Below the pieces are notes generated by a model that ran no database searches, was not told the DNA's origin, and saw nothing but the letters and a program-made list of their open reading frames with translations. DNA of 64,000 nucleotides from Streptomyces sennicomposti (lineage in GTDB: Bacteria > Actinomycetota > Actinomycetes > Streptomycetales > Streptomycetaceae): NCBI RefSeq assembly GCF_019890635.1, contig NZ_JAIOAB010000002.1, forward strand, positions 124,001 through 188,000, written 5' to 3'. The position numbers and the translations under genes are program-made. Below are positions 1 to 7,463 of this stretch, piece after piece (the stretch's first letter is position 1; each line of letters opens with the position of its first letter).

Positions 1-537
1 GCGTTGTCGCCGCCCGGCGCCGGCCGGCTGCTGGGCGGCCCGCGCTTTCCTGCGGGCACGGCTGGCGAGCATCTTGGTGGCATCGGCGGATTTGCCGAGA
101 ACGGCACCGATCTCCGCGAAGGGCACGGCGAACACGTCGTGCAGCACGAACGCCAGCCGTTCATCGGGGCGCAGCGAGTCGAGGACCGTGAGGAGCGCGA
201 GGCCGACGGAGTCTCCGAGCGCTGCGAGGTCCTCCGGGGCGGCAGCGTCGTCGAGTGTCACGGTGCATTCGGGCAGCTGGCCGTCGAAGGAGACTTCCGG
301 ACGTGCTCGGCCCGACCGCAGGACATCGAGGCTGATGCGGCCGACCACGGTGGTCAGCCAGCCCCCGAGGTTGTCGATGGTATCGGTGTCCTGGCGGGAC
401 AGACGCAGCCACGCCTCCTGGACCACGTCTTCAGCGTCGGCATGTGAGCCGAGCATCCGGTAGGCGACGGCGCGGAGCCGGTCGCGGTGGGCCTCGAAGG
501 CATCGGCGATCGGGTCTGCGGGATGGGTGCCGGCCAT
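1..537 (-). CDS. ECF sigma factor, ECF41/SigJ type (3' part beyond window)
   Basis: An open frame runs from the ATG at 537 off the left edge, giving 179 visible codons. The sigma-2 region is clear: YRMLGS..DAEDVVQEAWLR at about residues 27-46, then GWLTTVVGRISLDVLRS. The sigma-4 helix-turn-helix follows (RLAFVLHDVFAVPFAEIGAVLG, then ATKMLASRARRKAR). These forms are typical of ECF41, whose members carry a C-terminal SnoaL-like domain that should lie beyond position 1. The divergent neighbour is a carboxymuconolactone decarboxylase-family gene, the usual ECF41 partner class, so this sigma factor probably drives it. Family is confident; subgroup rests on motif likeness and context. Confidence 0.88.
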   Translation of the reverse strand, partial: MAGTHPADPIADAFEAHRDRLRAVAYRMLGSHADAEDVVQEAWLRLSRQDTDTIDNLGGWLTTVVGRISLDVLRSGRARPEVSFDGQLPECTVTLDDAAAPEDLAALGDSVGLALLTVLDSLRPDERLAFVLHDVFAVPFAEIGAVLGKSADATKMLASRARRKARAAQQPAGAGRRQR

Positions 538-562
538 GGTGTTACCTCCGTGGAAGCTGCTC

Positions 563-590
563 CGTCACAGGGATGACGCGCACAGGCGCC
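563..590 (+). promoter_or_regulatory. Possible ECF41-type promoter
   Basis: In the 86-bp divergent spacer, CGTCACA (563-569) is followed 17 bp later by CGCC (587-590), ahead of the 624 start. The published ECF41 consensus, as I recall it, is TGTCACA, 16 bp, CGTC, so this is an imperfect match. Placement and context support it; the sequence alone does not prove it. Confidence 0.35.
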
Positions 591-623
591 GCAACGTAAC
601 CCGATGAAGGAGAGAACTCCCCC

Positions 624-1082
624 ATGGAGAACCGGCTCAAGAACAAGAACGCGAACAACCCTAATGTATGGACCGCGATCCAGCGCCTCCAGAAAGCGAT
701 CGCCGCCGGCGGTGTCGACCCGAAACTGCTCGCGCTCGTCCATCTGCGCGCCAGCCAGATCAACAGCTGCTCGGCGTGCGTCCACGCCGGTGTCGCCGGC
801 GGGAAGAAAGCCGGTGACACCGACGAGCGGCTGCACAACGTCGCAGCGTGGCGCGAGGCGCCGTTCTACACCGACGCGGAACGCGCGGCACTGGCGCTGG
901 CCGAGGCCGCAACCCGACTGCAGGACGGTGCGCCGGGCGTCACCGACGAGATCTGGGAAGAGGCCGGCGCCCACTTCACCGAGGAACAGATCAACGCCAT
1001 CAGCCTGGAGATCGCGCTCACCAACTTCTTCAACCGGATCAACCGCACCGTCAAGGAACCGGCGGGCAAGACCTGGGGCTGA
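624..1082 (+). CDS. Carboxymuconolactone decarboxylase / AhpD-like protein
   Basis: 152 aa, preceded by an AAGGAGAG-type ribosome site. The alpha-helical AhpD-like fold is indicated by LLALVHLRASQINSCSACVHAG at about 35-56, the AERAALALAEAATRL helix, and ISLEIALTNFFNRINR near the C terminus. Family members are peroxidase-like or decarboxylase proteins using CxxC plus a downstream His. Here the cysteines are C49 and C52. The usual CxxCxxxH His position (56) is Gly, with a His at 54 instead, so the proton-relay residue is displaced or absent. It diverges from an ECF41 sigma gene, the standard arrangement for an ECF41 target. The substrate cannot be inferred. Confidence 0.88.
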   Translation: MENRLKNKNANNPNVWTAIQRLQKAIAAGGVDPKLLALVHLRASQINSCSACVHAGVAGGKKAGDTDERLHNVAAWREAPFYTDAERAALALAEAATRLQDGAPGVTDEIWEEAGAHFTEEQINAISLEIALTNFFNRINRTVKEPAGKTWG

Positions 1083-1376
1083 GCCGGGCGTGACGTGAGA
1101 TCGTCCGGTTACGCCACGGACGTCACCACCCCACCGCACTGACCGCGGCCGGGGTCGCCAGGGGTGAACACGCGCCCTACCGGAGGCTTCTTCCCCGCAC
1201 CGAACGGCGTTCCTCCCCGGAATCTTCCTGCCCTGGGAGCGTGTTGCGCGCGTGTCGGTCCGATCCCGCTCACGTGGCGGTTGTAGGCCATCCGCCGGGA
1301 ACGAAACGATTCTCGACGGGCGCCGCACCGGCGAGTGCCCTGGTCAGTGCGTGATGGCGGGGAATGAGGAGCAACC

Positions 1377-1799
1377 GTGAAAGCAGCGATGTTCTACGGC
1401 AAGGAAGACCTGCGGATCGAGGACGTGCCGGAACCGGCCGTCAGCCCCGGGCAGGTGAAGATCCGCAACGGGTATGTCGGCATCTGCGGTGGTGACGTGC
1501 ACACCTACTTCCACCCGGAGGCCTCGCCCGTCGTTCTCTTCCGTCCCCATCCCATGACCGGCGCCCGGTTGCCGCAGCCCCGGGGACATGAATTCTCCGG
1601 GACGGTCGTCAAAGTCGGGGAAGGCGTCACCGGGATCGAGGTGGGCGATCGCGGCTCGATGTTCCCCACCGCCTACAGCTGCGGCACCTGCACGGCGTGC
1701 CGACTCCCGGCTTCGCCGGCTCGGCACACGGCGCCCACCGCAGGGCCCGGGTGCCGGACGGCGAGGCTTGGACCGCGGGAGCGGCGGCGAGCCCGGTGA
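1377..1799 (+). pseudogene. Truncated zinc alcohol dehydrogenase (butanediol dehydrogenase-like), 5' part
   Basis: A GTG start with GAGGAG upstream begins a normal medium-chain dehydrogenase N terminus. It has GICGGDVHTY (first zinc/substrate region), GHEFSGTVVKVGEGV, then SCGTCTACR, the start of the structural-zinc cysteine cluster. Likeness stops at about position 1702, right after TACR. The remaining 30-odd codons read through the antisense of another gene. The structural zinc site is incomplete and the whole Rossmann domain is missing, so no active enzyme is expected. Spacing of the HP.TG segment suggests a 2,3-butanediol dehydrogenase-type ancestor. Confidence 0.8.
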
Positions 1800-1890
1800 C
1801 GACGGCCAGGACGGCCATAGTGATCCCCACGACCACGGCCGTGCCCCGCGTGGCGATGCGCCACGGTAATGATCTGCCCCTGAGCGGCAT
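1700..1890 (-). pseudogene. 5' fragment of a secreted alpha/beta-hydrolase peptidase
   Basis: Reading leftward from the ATG at 1890, a signal peptide (basic start, then VVVGITMAVLAVVTGLAAAPAVQA) is followed by ALRWAPCAEPAKPG. That is the start of the mature region in Streptomyces tripeptidyl-aminopeptidase-like secreted hydrolases, as I recognise the pattern. Likeness ends at about 1700, where the frame enters the antisense of the truncated alcohol dehydrogenase. Only some 60 of about 500 residues remain. The signal peptide is convincing; the peptidase name rests on one short motif. Confidence 0.5.
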
Positions 1891-2232
1891 GGACCCTCCC
1901 GGTGAGGAGTGCGGTTGTGTGAGGCGTGCGGACCCGGCCGGGGCGTTGTTGTTGTCACGTTAGAGGCGTTGTCGTCCGTGTCAGGGGCTTCTCCGGGTCG
2001 GATCGGGGACCGCTCAGGGACGATCGGGGTGCGCGGAGAAGACGGAGAAGACGGAGAACACGGAGAACACGGAGAACACGGGAGGCGAGGACACGGGAGG
2101 CGACGACACGGCTCGGCCGCCGGTTGCGGCCCTCGGCGCCGCCCCCGTACTGCCCGGCGAGGAGCTCCCGCCCCCGCACGCCAAGGGACTGGAGTTCAAG
2201 CCCCGCCAAGTCGCCCAGGAAGTCCCTTCAGT
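1891..2232. other. Non-coding stretch with short tandem repeats
   Basis: I see no credible gene here. The interval holds the tandem repeats listed at 2035-2109 and leads up to the stop of the leftward epoxide hydrolase gene. It may be residue of the rearrangement that truncated the genes at 1377-1890. Confidence 0.5.
2035..2109. repeat. 9-bp and 15-bp tandem repeats
   Basis: Five 9-bp units (GGAGAAGAC twice, GGAGAACAC three times) occupy 2035-2079. Two 15-bp units (GGGAGGCGAGGACAC and GGGAGGCGACGACAC) follow at 2080-2109. Both periods are multiples of three, but no surrounding reading frame looks like a gene. This is probably a simple slippage array. Confidence 0.85.
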
Positions 2233-3219
2233 TCAGCCCTGCAGGATGCCGAGCCAGTCGATCAGCAGGTGGTTGACCTCGTCGGGGCGTTCCTGCTGGG
2301 CCCAGTGGCCGCAGCCGTCCAAGAGGTGGGAGGCCGACAGGCCGGGGAGGGTCGTGGGGTAGGCGTCGATGGCGTCGGACATCCAGGTGGTGGAGGCGTC
2401 CAGGGAACCGCCGATGAACAGGGACGGCTGCTCGATCGGGGCGCCGCGGTACGGGGCGAGGTCCTCCCAGTCCCGGTCCATGTTGCGATAGCGGTTGAGG
2501 GCGCCGGTGATCCCCGTGCGCTCGAACTCCCCGGCGTAGACGGCGAGGTCGTCCTCGCTCAGCCAGGCCGGGAGGACACCCGCGGGGAAGCGGTCGCGCA
2601 GCCGGCCGCCGCGGGCGACGAAGTGCGGGTCGGGCTCGCCCTGGGCGGGCATGGTGTCGGCGGACAGGGCCGCGTAGAAGCCCGCGAGCCAGCCCCGGAC
2701 GTCGGGCTCGATCTCCGCCTCGGCGCGGCCGGGCTCCTGGAAGTAGGAGACGTAGAACTCCTGCTCGGGCCCGCCGATCTGGCCGAAGACGTCGGTGGGG
2801 CGGGGGCCGCCGGGCGGCGCGTAGGGGACGCTCAGCAGGCCGACGGCGCGGAAGACCTCGGGGTGGAGCAGAGCGGAGGCGGCGGCGATGTTGGAGCCCC
2901 AGTCGTGGCCGACGACCACCGCGCTCTCCTCGCCGAGGGCGCGTACGACGGCGACGTTGTCCTCCACCAGGTCGAGCATCCGGTAGGCGTCGGTCGCCTC
3001 CGGCTTGGCGGAACGCCCGTAACCGCGCACGTCGATCGCCACCGCCCGGTAGCCGGCCGCGGCGAGCGCCGGGAGTTGACGGCGCCAGGAGTACCAGGAC
3101 TCGGGGAAGCCGTGCACGAGCAGGACCAGGGGGCCGGTGCCCTGCTCGACCAGGTGGAGACGGCCGGCCGGGCCCTGGACGGTGCGGTGGCGGAGTTCAG
3201 CGGTCGGCTCGGGCTGCAT
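2233..3219 (-). CDS. Epoxide hydrolase-type alpha/beta hydrolase
   Basis: 328 aa, full length for the family, with GAGGAG before the ATG. The oxyanion motif HGFPE is at 36-40, and the nucleophile Asp lies in VVVGHDWGS (D106). A cap domain fills the middle (FYVSYFQEPGRAEAEIE), and the catalytic His is in GCGHWAQQERP (about 305). An Asp nucleophile with HGxP is the hallmark of epoxide hydrolases and haloalkane dehalogenases; length and the C-terminal motif favour epoxide hydrolase. It is cytoplasmic with no signal peptide. It stands alone, 470 bp from the next gene, so its substrate is unknown. Confidence 0.88.
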   Translation of the reverse strand: MQPEPTAELRHRTVQGPAGRLHLVEQGTGPLVLLVHGFPESWYSWRRQLPALAAAGYRAVAIDVRGYGRSAKPEATDAYRMLDLVEDNVAVVRALGEESAVVVGHDWGSNIAAASALLHPEVFRAVGLLSVPYAPPGGPRPTDVFGQIGGPEQEFYVSYFQEPGRAEAEIEPDVRGWLAGFYAALSADTMPAQGEPDPHFVARGGRLRDRFPAGVLPAWLSEDDLAVYAGEFERTGITGALNRYRNMDRDWEDLAPYRGAPIEQPSLFIGGSLDASTTWMSDAIDAYPTTLPGLSASHLLDGCGHWAQQERPDEVNHLLIDWLGILQG

Positions 3220-3696
3220 GGGCTTCTCCTCGGTTCGCGGCGGACGCGGCTACCGTCGATCATGGAGCGCGGCACCCGCCCGACGCGATCGGCTTTGCCG
3301 TTCTGGCAAACCCCGCAGGACAGAGCGGCGGAGCGGCACGGAAAGAAGGGACGGAGAAAGGCGGACGGCGCGGGCGGCACACCGCTCGCGAGGGGACCCC
3401 GGCGAGCCCGCCCCTGGAGATGCTGCTGACTGCCGAAGGAGCACGGCACTTCCCCGGCCGAACCGTCCGCCACGGCCTCCGCCCCCACGGCCGAGCCACG
3501 CCCCGGCGCTGCTGAGCTGCGGCGACGACAAGACGGTGCTGCCGTTGCCCCGGTACGTCGGTGCCGCCACATCCATCACCACGTCCTGCCCATCCCCCTC
3601 CGGCCCTCACCCCTTGAACGCCACCCCTCCCAACGCCGGTGCTGGCAGCCGGATCCAAGGGCTCAGGCGCACAAGGGACCTGCCACCATAGGCGGC
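3220..3696. other. Intergenic region
   Basis: This is the 477 bp between the divergent hydrolase and DUF429 genes. Apart from the dyad at 3294-3310 I see no gene, RNA or repeat. Frames crossing it lack ordinary codon bias. Confidence 0.4.
3294..3310. promoter_or_regulatory. Inverted repeat upstream of epoxide hydrolase
   Basis: TTTGCC-GTTCT-GGCAAA is a perfect 6-bp dyad. It sits 75-91 bp upstream of the leftward hydrolase start, in the region expected for a promoter or operator. No regulator gene is adjacent, so assignment as an operator is an inference. Confidence 0.3.
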
Positions 3697-4446
3697 ATGC
3701 GCACGGTGGGGATCGATCTGTCAGCCGACCGTTCGAAGACGGCGATGTCCGTACTGGAGTGGAAGGACGGAACGGCCGTCGTCGAGCCGCCCTCACTCAA
3801 GTGCACCGACGACGTCCTGATCGGCGAGCTCACAGGGTTGCGCCCCGGTGATCGGGCCGGCGTCGACACGCCCTTCGGGTGGCCGGCCGAGTTCGTGCGC
3901 GCTGTCGGGGCCCACTTCGCCGCGGATCCCTGGCCGGGCCGCGGGCAGGACAGCGAACGCTACCGGAAGGACCGCCTGCGGTACCGGCTCACGGACCGGA
4001 TCGTGCGCGACCAGATCCACCCGGTCGCACCCCCGCTCCCGGCACCCTTCGACCGGATCGGCGCCATGGTGGCGCGGTGGGCTCATCTGGAGGACGAACT
4101 GCACCGTCGTGGCGTACGTGTGGACCGGGCAGGCCGGGGGCCGATCTGCGAGGTGTACCCGAAGGCGTCCCGGCACCGCTGGCACCTTCTCAACGGCCCC
4201 CGACGGATGGACGCCCTGCTCGCCGCCGCACCCTGGCTGCGGTGCGACGCGCCCACGGCCCGCGCCTACGACGCCAGCGAGCACGCCTTCGACGCCCTGC
4301 TGTGCGCGCTCACAGCGCGAGCAGTGGCATGCGGCCTGACCGCGCACCCCGAGATGTCGCAGCTGCACAACGCCCGAACCGAGGGCTGGATCCACCTTCC
4401 GACACCGGGGTCGTTGCCGCTGCTGCCGCACCACGACGTGCGGTAG
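3697..4446 (+). CDS. DUF429 domain protein (predicted RNase H-like nuclease)
   Basis: 249 aa. It begins MRTVGIDLSAD, the first acidic strand of the RNase H-like fold. A second acidic site follows (GVDTPFGWP, about 54-62), then R..DR...Q motifs, EVYPKAS (about 150), and the C-terminal helix YDASEHAFDALLCALTARA ending in the conserved HAxDAL pattern. DUF429 proteins are predicted metal-dependent nucleases of unknown physiological role. The gene stands alone with no partner that explains it. Family is confident; activity is unproven. Confidence 0.85.
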   Translation: MRTVGIDLSADRSKTAMSVLEWKDGTAVVEPPSLKCTDDVLIGELTGLRPGDRAGVDTPFGWPAEFVRAVGAHFAADPWPGRGQDSERYRKDRLRYRLTDRIVRDQIHPVAPPLPAPFDRIGAMVARWAHLEDELHRRGVRVDRAGRGPICEVYPKASRHRWHLLNGPRRMDALLAAAPWLRCDAPTARAYDASEHAFDALLCALTARAVACGLTAHPEMSQLHNARTEGWIHLPTPGSLPLLPHHDVR

Positions 4447-4682
4447 CGGGACGCCGATCGGATCGCGTGCGACCGCGGACGAGATCCTCGAACGCCTCGC
4501 ACGCCATCTGCATAGAATCTCCATCTTGGAAGACTCGGGGCAGGCGAGGCGGCCGACCCCGTTCCGGAGCAGTCCTACGTACAGCGGGCGACGCCAGGGC
4601 GCTGTGATCCGCGCAGGCCGATCACGCGCCGGTCGCGTTCGATGTCAGACGTAGGCTCCTGTCGGAGAACAAGGGGGAGACG

Positions 4683-5993
4683 ATGACCGACGACCGTAAG
4701 CCGACCGTGCCCGTGTGGACGCTGGCGACCGCTGACGTCCGAGTGCCGGGGTTGCCCGCGGGCGAGTCGATGACGGCTGAGCGTCTGGCCGAGTTGCGCG
4801 GAGCGTTGGCCGTCATGGCCGACGAGCCGATCGTCACCCTTGAGGTGCATCCGCTGCCCGACAAGGTCGACCGCGGTCGTGGCATCCTGCTCGACGCCGC
4901 GAGTCCCCTGGCACAGCACCTGTCACAGTTCGTCACGCAATCGACGCGGAGTTCTCTGACGGCGGCCAGAGCGACCGCTTCCGGCGAGAATCTGTATCGC
5001 ATGGTGGTCCCGGCGAAGGTCGCCGCCCAGTTCGGGCAGGGCATCGTTCGCCCGATGGTGCCGAAGGGAGCGGCCGACGGCATCTACGGCGCGCTCGTGA
5101 ACTCGTCCGGCAGGATCGCCGCCAATGCGAGTTTCGTGCCGGTCGGAGGAGCGGCAGCGGCGGGCACGGTCGGCGGGGCCGGTGCGACCGCCGGTGCTGC
5201 GGCCGCCGGCGGCACGGTGCTCGCCGTGGCCGCTCCGCTCGTGCTCATGGCCGTGGCGGTGGGGGTGAGCGCGCACGCCGACCACAAGCGTCAGCAGGCC
5301 ATCGAACACATCACGGAACTGCTGGAGCAACTTCAGGAGGAGAAGCTCGACGACGAACACAGCGAACTCGACGGCTGCCGCGACGCCATCGACAAAGGCA
5401 CGGCCATCCTGCTCGACCAGGGCAAGCTCGGTGTCTCGCTGGGACTCGACTCGGCGGTGCACGCCATCAACACAGCGCTGGGCAGAGCCGACCGCCGCCT
5501 TGCCCAATGGCGGAGTGCACTCGACAGACTGCCCGAGGGCGAGGCTGTCGAACTCGGCACTTTGACCAAGTCGTTCCCCGGCGTGGACGAGCATGGCGGC
5601 ACTTTCCGCACCCACCTCCAACTCGCCTCCCTCGCCATAGCGCTGAAGCGGCGGGTGGTCGTCCTCCAGGCCGTCGAGCACGCCCAGAGCGACCCCGGCA
5701 ACCCCTTCGAGAACTTCACCCGTGCACTCAAGCGCGATCAGCAGCGCCTCGACGAACTGGAGGCGAGCATCGCCGGCGTCCTGCTACGCCTGTCGGCGCT
5801 GGAGCTGGCGCGTCCGAACGGTTTGCGACCCGTCTTCACGACCAGTGAGGTCGATCGCCTCATGAGCGCGGCCCACCGGATTCACAAACTGGGCGACGGC
5901 GTCACGGTCAGCAGCCGCACCACAGACGTGGCGATCGAGATCGCCCGCGACAAGGACGGCTCGGTGCTCGTGTTCCCCGCGCTGCCCGCGTAG
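4683..5993 (+). CDS. Unrecognised protein: glycine-zipper membrane segment plus coiled coil
   Basis: 436 aa, with AGGGGGAGA before the ATG and good Streptomyces codon bias, so it is a real gene. I do not recognise the family. A soluble N-terminal region (1-150) is followed by a Gly/Ala-rich hydrophobic stretch at about 153-200 (GGAAAAGTVGGAGATAG, then VLAVAAPLVLMAVAVGV). That could form one or two membrane helices or an inserting hairpin. Next is a charged coiled coil (HKRQQAIEHITELLEQLQEE, about 202-225) and an alpha-helical C-terminal half rich in Leu and Glu. There is no signal peptide or enzyme motif. The gene stands alone between DUF429 and a binding-protein-fold gene. A pore-forming or membrane-remodelling role is possible but speculative. 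Confidence 0.8.
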   Translation: MTDDRKPTVPVWTLATADVRVPGLPAGESMTAERLAELRGALAVMADEPIVTLEVHPLPDKVDRGRGILLDAASPLAQHLSQFVTQSTRSSLTAARATASGENLYRMVVPAKVAAQFGQGIVRPMVPKGAADGIYGALVNSSGRIAANASFVPVGGAAAAGTVGGAGATAGAAAAGGTVLAVAAPLVLMAVAVGVSAHADHKRQQAIEHITELLEQLQEEKLDDEHSELDGCRDAIDKGTAILLDQGKLGVSLGLDSAVHAINTALGRADRRLAQWRSALDRLPEGEAVELGTLTKSFPGVDEHGGTFRTHLQLASLAIALKRRVVVLQAVEHAQSDPGNPFENFTRALKRDQQRLDELEASIAGVLLRLSALELARPNGLRPVFTTSEVDRLMSAAHRIHKLGDGVTVSSRTTDVAIEIARDKDGSVLVFPALPA

Positions 5994-6141
5994 GCGCAGG
6001 CGCAGGCGCGGTCGCACTCACTCGGTGAGTCGTGCGAGGCTGCCCGAGTCCTCGCACGCGGTAGTGGCTCTCTTCGCGCAGGTGAACCGGCCGGAGCCGC
6101 GACCGAGGGGAGACAGCGGGGCACAGCGGAGGCGTCATCAC

Positions 6142-7308
6142 ATGAGCAAGTCGTCAATGTCGTTGCAGGGCGGGCAGGTTGACCGCCCTGCGGTCCGGGT
6201 CGGTGCTCTTGTGCCACTGTCACGGCCCGGGTGGGTCGAGGCGGGCCGGCACCTGCTTGCGGGGCTTGAGCTGGGTGTCGAGGAGGTCAACGACGCGGGT
6301 GGGATCGGCGGACGGCCGCTGGACCTGGTCGTCCGTGACACGGCGGCGGACCCGCGGCGGGCCGCCGCCGCCGTGGAGGAGCTGGCCGAACTGGGTGTGG
6401 CCGCGGTGGTGGGGGAGTACCACAGCGTGGTCGCCCGTGCCGCGGCCGCCCGGGCCGATGCCCTCGCCGTACCGTTCCTGTGCTCGTCGGCGGTTCTGGA
6501 CGAACTCACCGAGCAGGACACCCCGTGGGTCGCGCGCCTGTGTCCTCCGCAGAGCCGCGGCTGGCGGTTCTACGCGGACCACCTCCTCGACTCGGGCCAC
6601 CGCCGTATCGCCGTGGCGGTGCAGCCGAGCGTCTACTGGGCTTCCGGCACCCGCATCCTGCGCGACCACGTCTCCGCGCACGGCGGCGCCGTCGTCGAAC
6701 TCGACATGGGAACACCGGATCCCACGGCCATGTGCGACGAACTCGTCCGGCACGGTGCGACGGCCCTGCTTCTTCTGGTCGGCCACCCGGAGCCGGCCGT
6801 GCCGATCGTGCGAGCCGTCCGTCGCGACGAGCGCCTCGCCGGTCTGTTGATCGGTGCTCCCGCCGGACAGCCGGAGTTCACGGAATGGGCGACCGCGTTG
6901 GGCGAGGACGGCGCCGCCGTGCCGTTCCTGCGCTACCTGCCCGAACACCTCACCACGCTCGGCGTACGCGTCGAGGCGCGGCTGCGAGCACGACTGCCCG
7001 CAGCCCCCTCCTTCGTCGCCTACGAGGGGTACGACACGGTCATCGTCCTCGCACACGTGCTGCGTTTCCACGGCACGGACCGGGAGGTCATCGCCGCAGC
7101 CTGGCCGCGCGTCGAGGTGGAGGGCACCCGCGGCCGGATCCGCTTCTCCCGCCCGTCCGGCAGCAGGGTGTGGCAGTGGACCTGGCCGAACCTCCAGATC
7201 GCGGACCGGGATCCGGCGCACCCCGGCCGCTTCCGCGTCCTGCGTACCGACTCCCGGCAGGAGCCCATGGATCGCCGGCCCGAGGGCGAGGACGGACTCG
7301 CCGGGTGA
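6142..7308 (+). CDS. Periplasmic-binding-fold (Leu/Ile/Val receptor type) protein lacking export signal
   Basis: 388 aa from the ATG at 6142. The sequence fits type I periplasmic binding proteins: VRVGALVPLSRPGW..AGRHLLAGLELGVEEVNDAGGIGGRPLDLVV, then ADPRRAAAAVEEL, AAVVGEYHS, and SGHRRIAVAV. The C-terminal part is YEGYDTVIVLAHVLRFHG with GTRGRIRFSR. Family members are usually lipoproteins feeding ABC permeases. Here the domain starts about 15 residues from the N terminus with no signal peptide or lipobox, and no permease or ATPase lies nearby. A cytoplasmic ligand sensor is therefore more likely than a transporter component. The upstream in-frame GTG at 6025 does not add a signal peptide. Confidence 0.8.
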   Translation: MSKSSMSLQGGQVDRPAVRVGALVPLSRPGWVEAGRHLLAGLELGVEEVNDAGGIGGRPLDLVVRDTAADPRRAAAAVEELAELGVAAVVGEYHSVVARAAAARADALAVPFLCSSAVLDELTEQDTPWVARLCPPQSRGWRFYADHLLDSGHRRIAVAVQPSVYWASGTRILRDHVSAHGGAVVELDMGTPDPTAMCDELVRHGATALLLLVGHPEPAVPIVRAVRRDERLAGLLIGAPAGQPEFTEWATALGEDGAAVPFLRYLPEHLTTLGVRVEARLRARLPAAPSFVAYEGYDTVIVLAHVLRFHGTDREVIAAAWPRVEVEGTRGRIRFSRPSGSRVWQWTWPNLQIADRDPAHPGRFRVLRTDSRQEPMDRRPEGEDGLAG

Positions 7309-7463
7309 GGCGCGGCCGGCGGCCGCATCGCCCCCGGTACGACTCGCAGTTGAGCGATGCCGAGGGCACGTCGGTGATGTCCCGGCGTCGGCGCGGGATC
7401 TGCCGCGCACAATGGACCATACGGACAGGGGCGCCTCGCCGGATCATGGCGCCCTCGCCCGGA

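Noticed and set aside
2035-2109. Short regular repeats as a possible CRISPR array
   Set aside because: Units of 9 and 15 bp are contiguous, with no spacers and no cas genes anywhere in the window.
1909-3429. 506-codon open frame on the + strand
   Set aside because: It runs antisense to the epoxide hydrolase and has the Gly/Asp/Val-rich composition of a GC-biased shadow frame.
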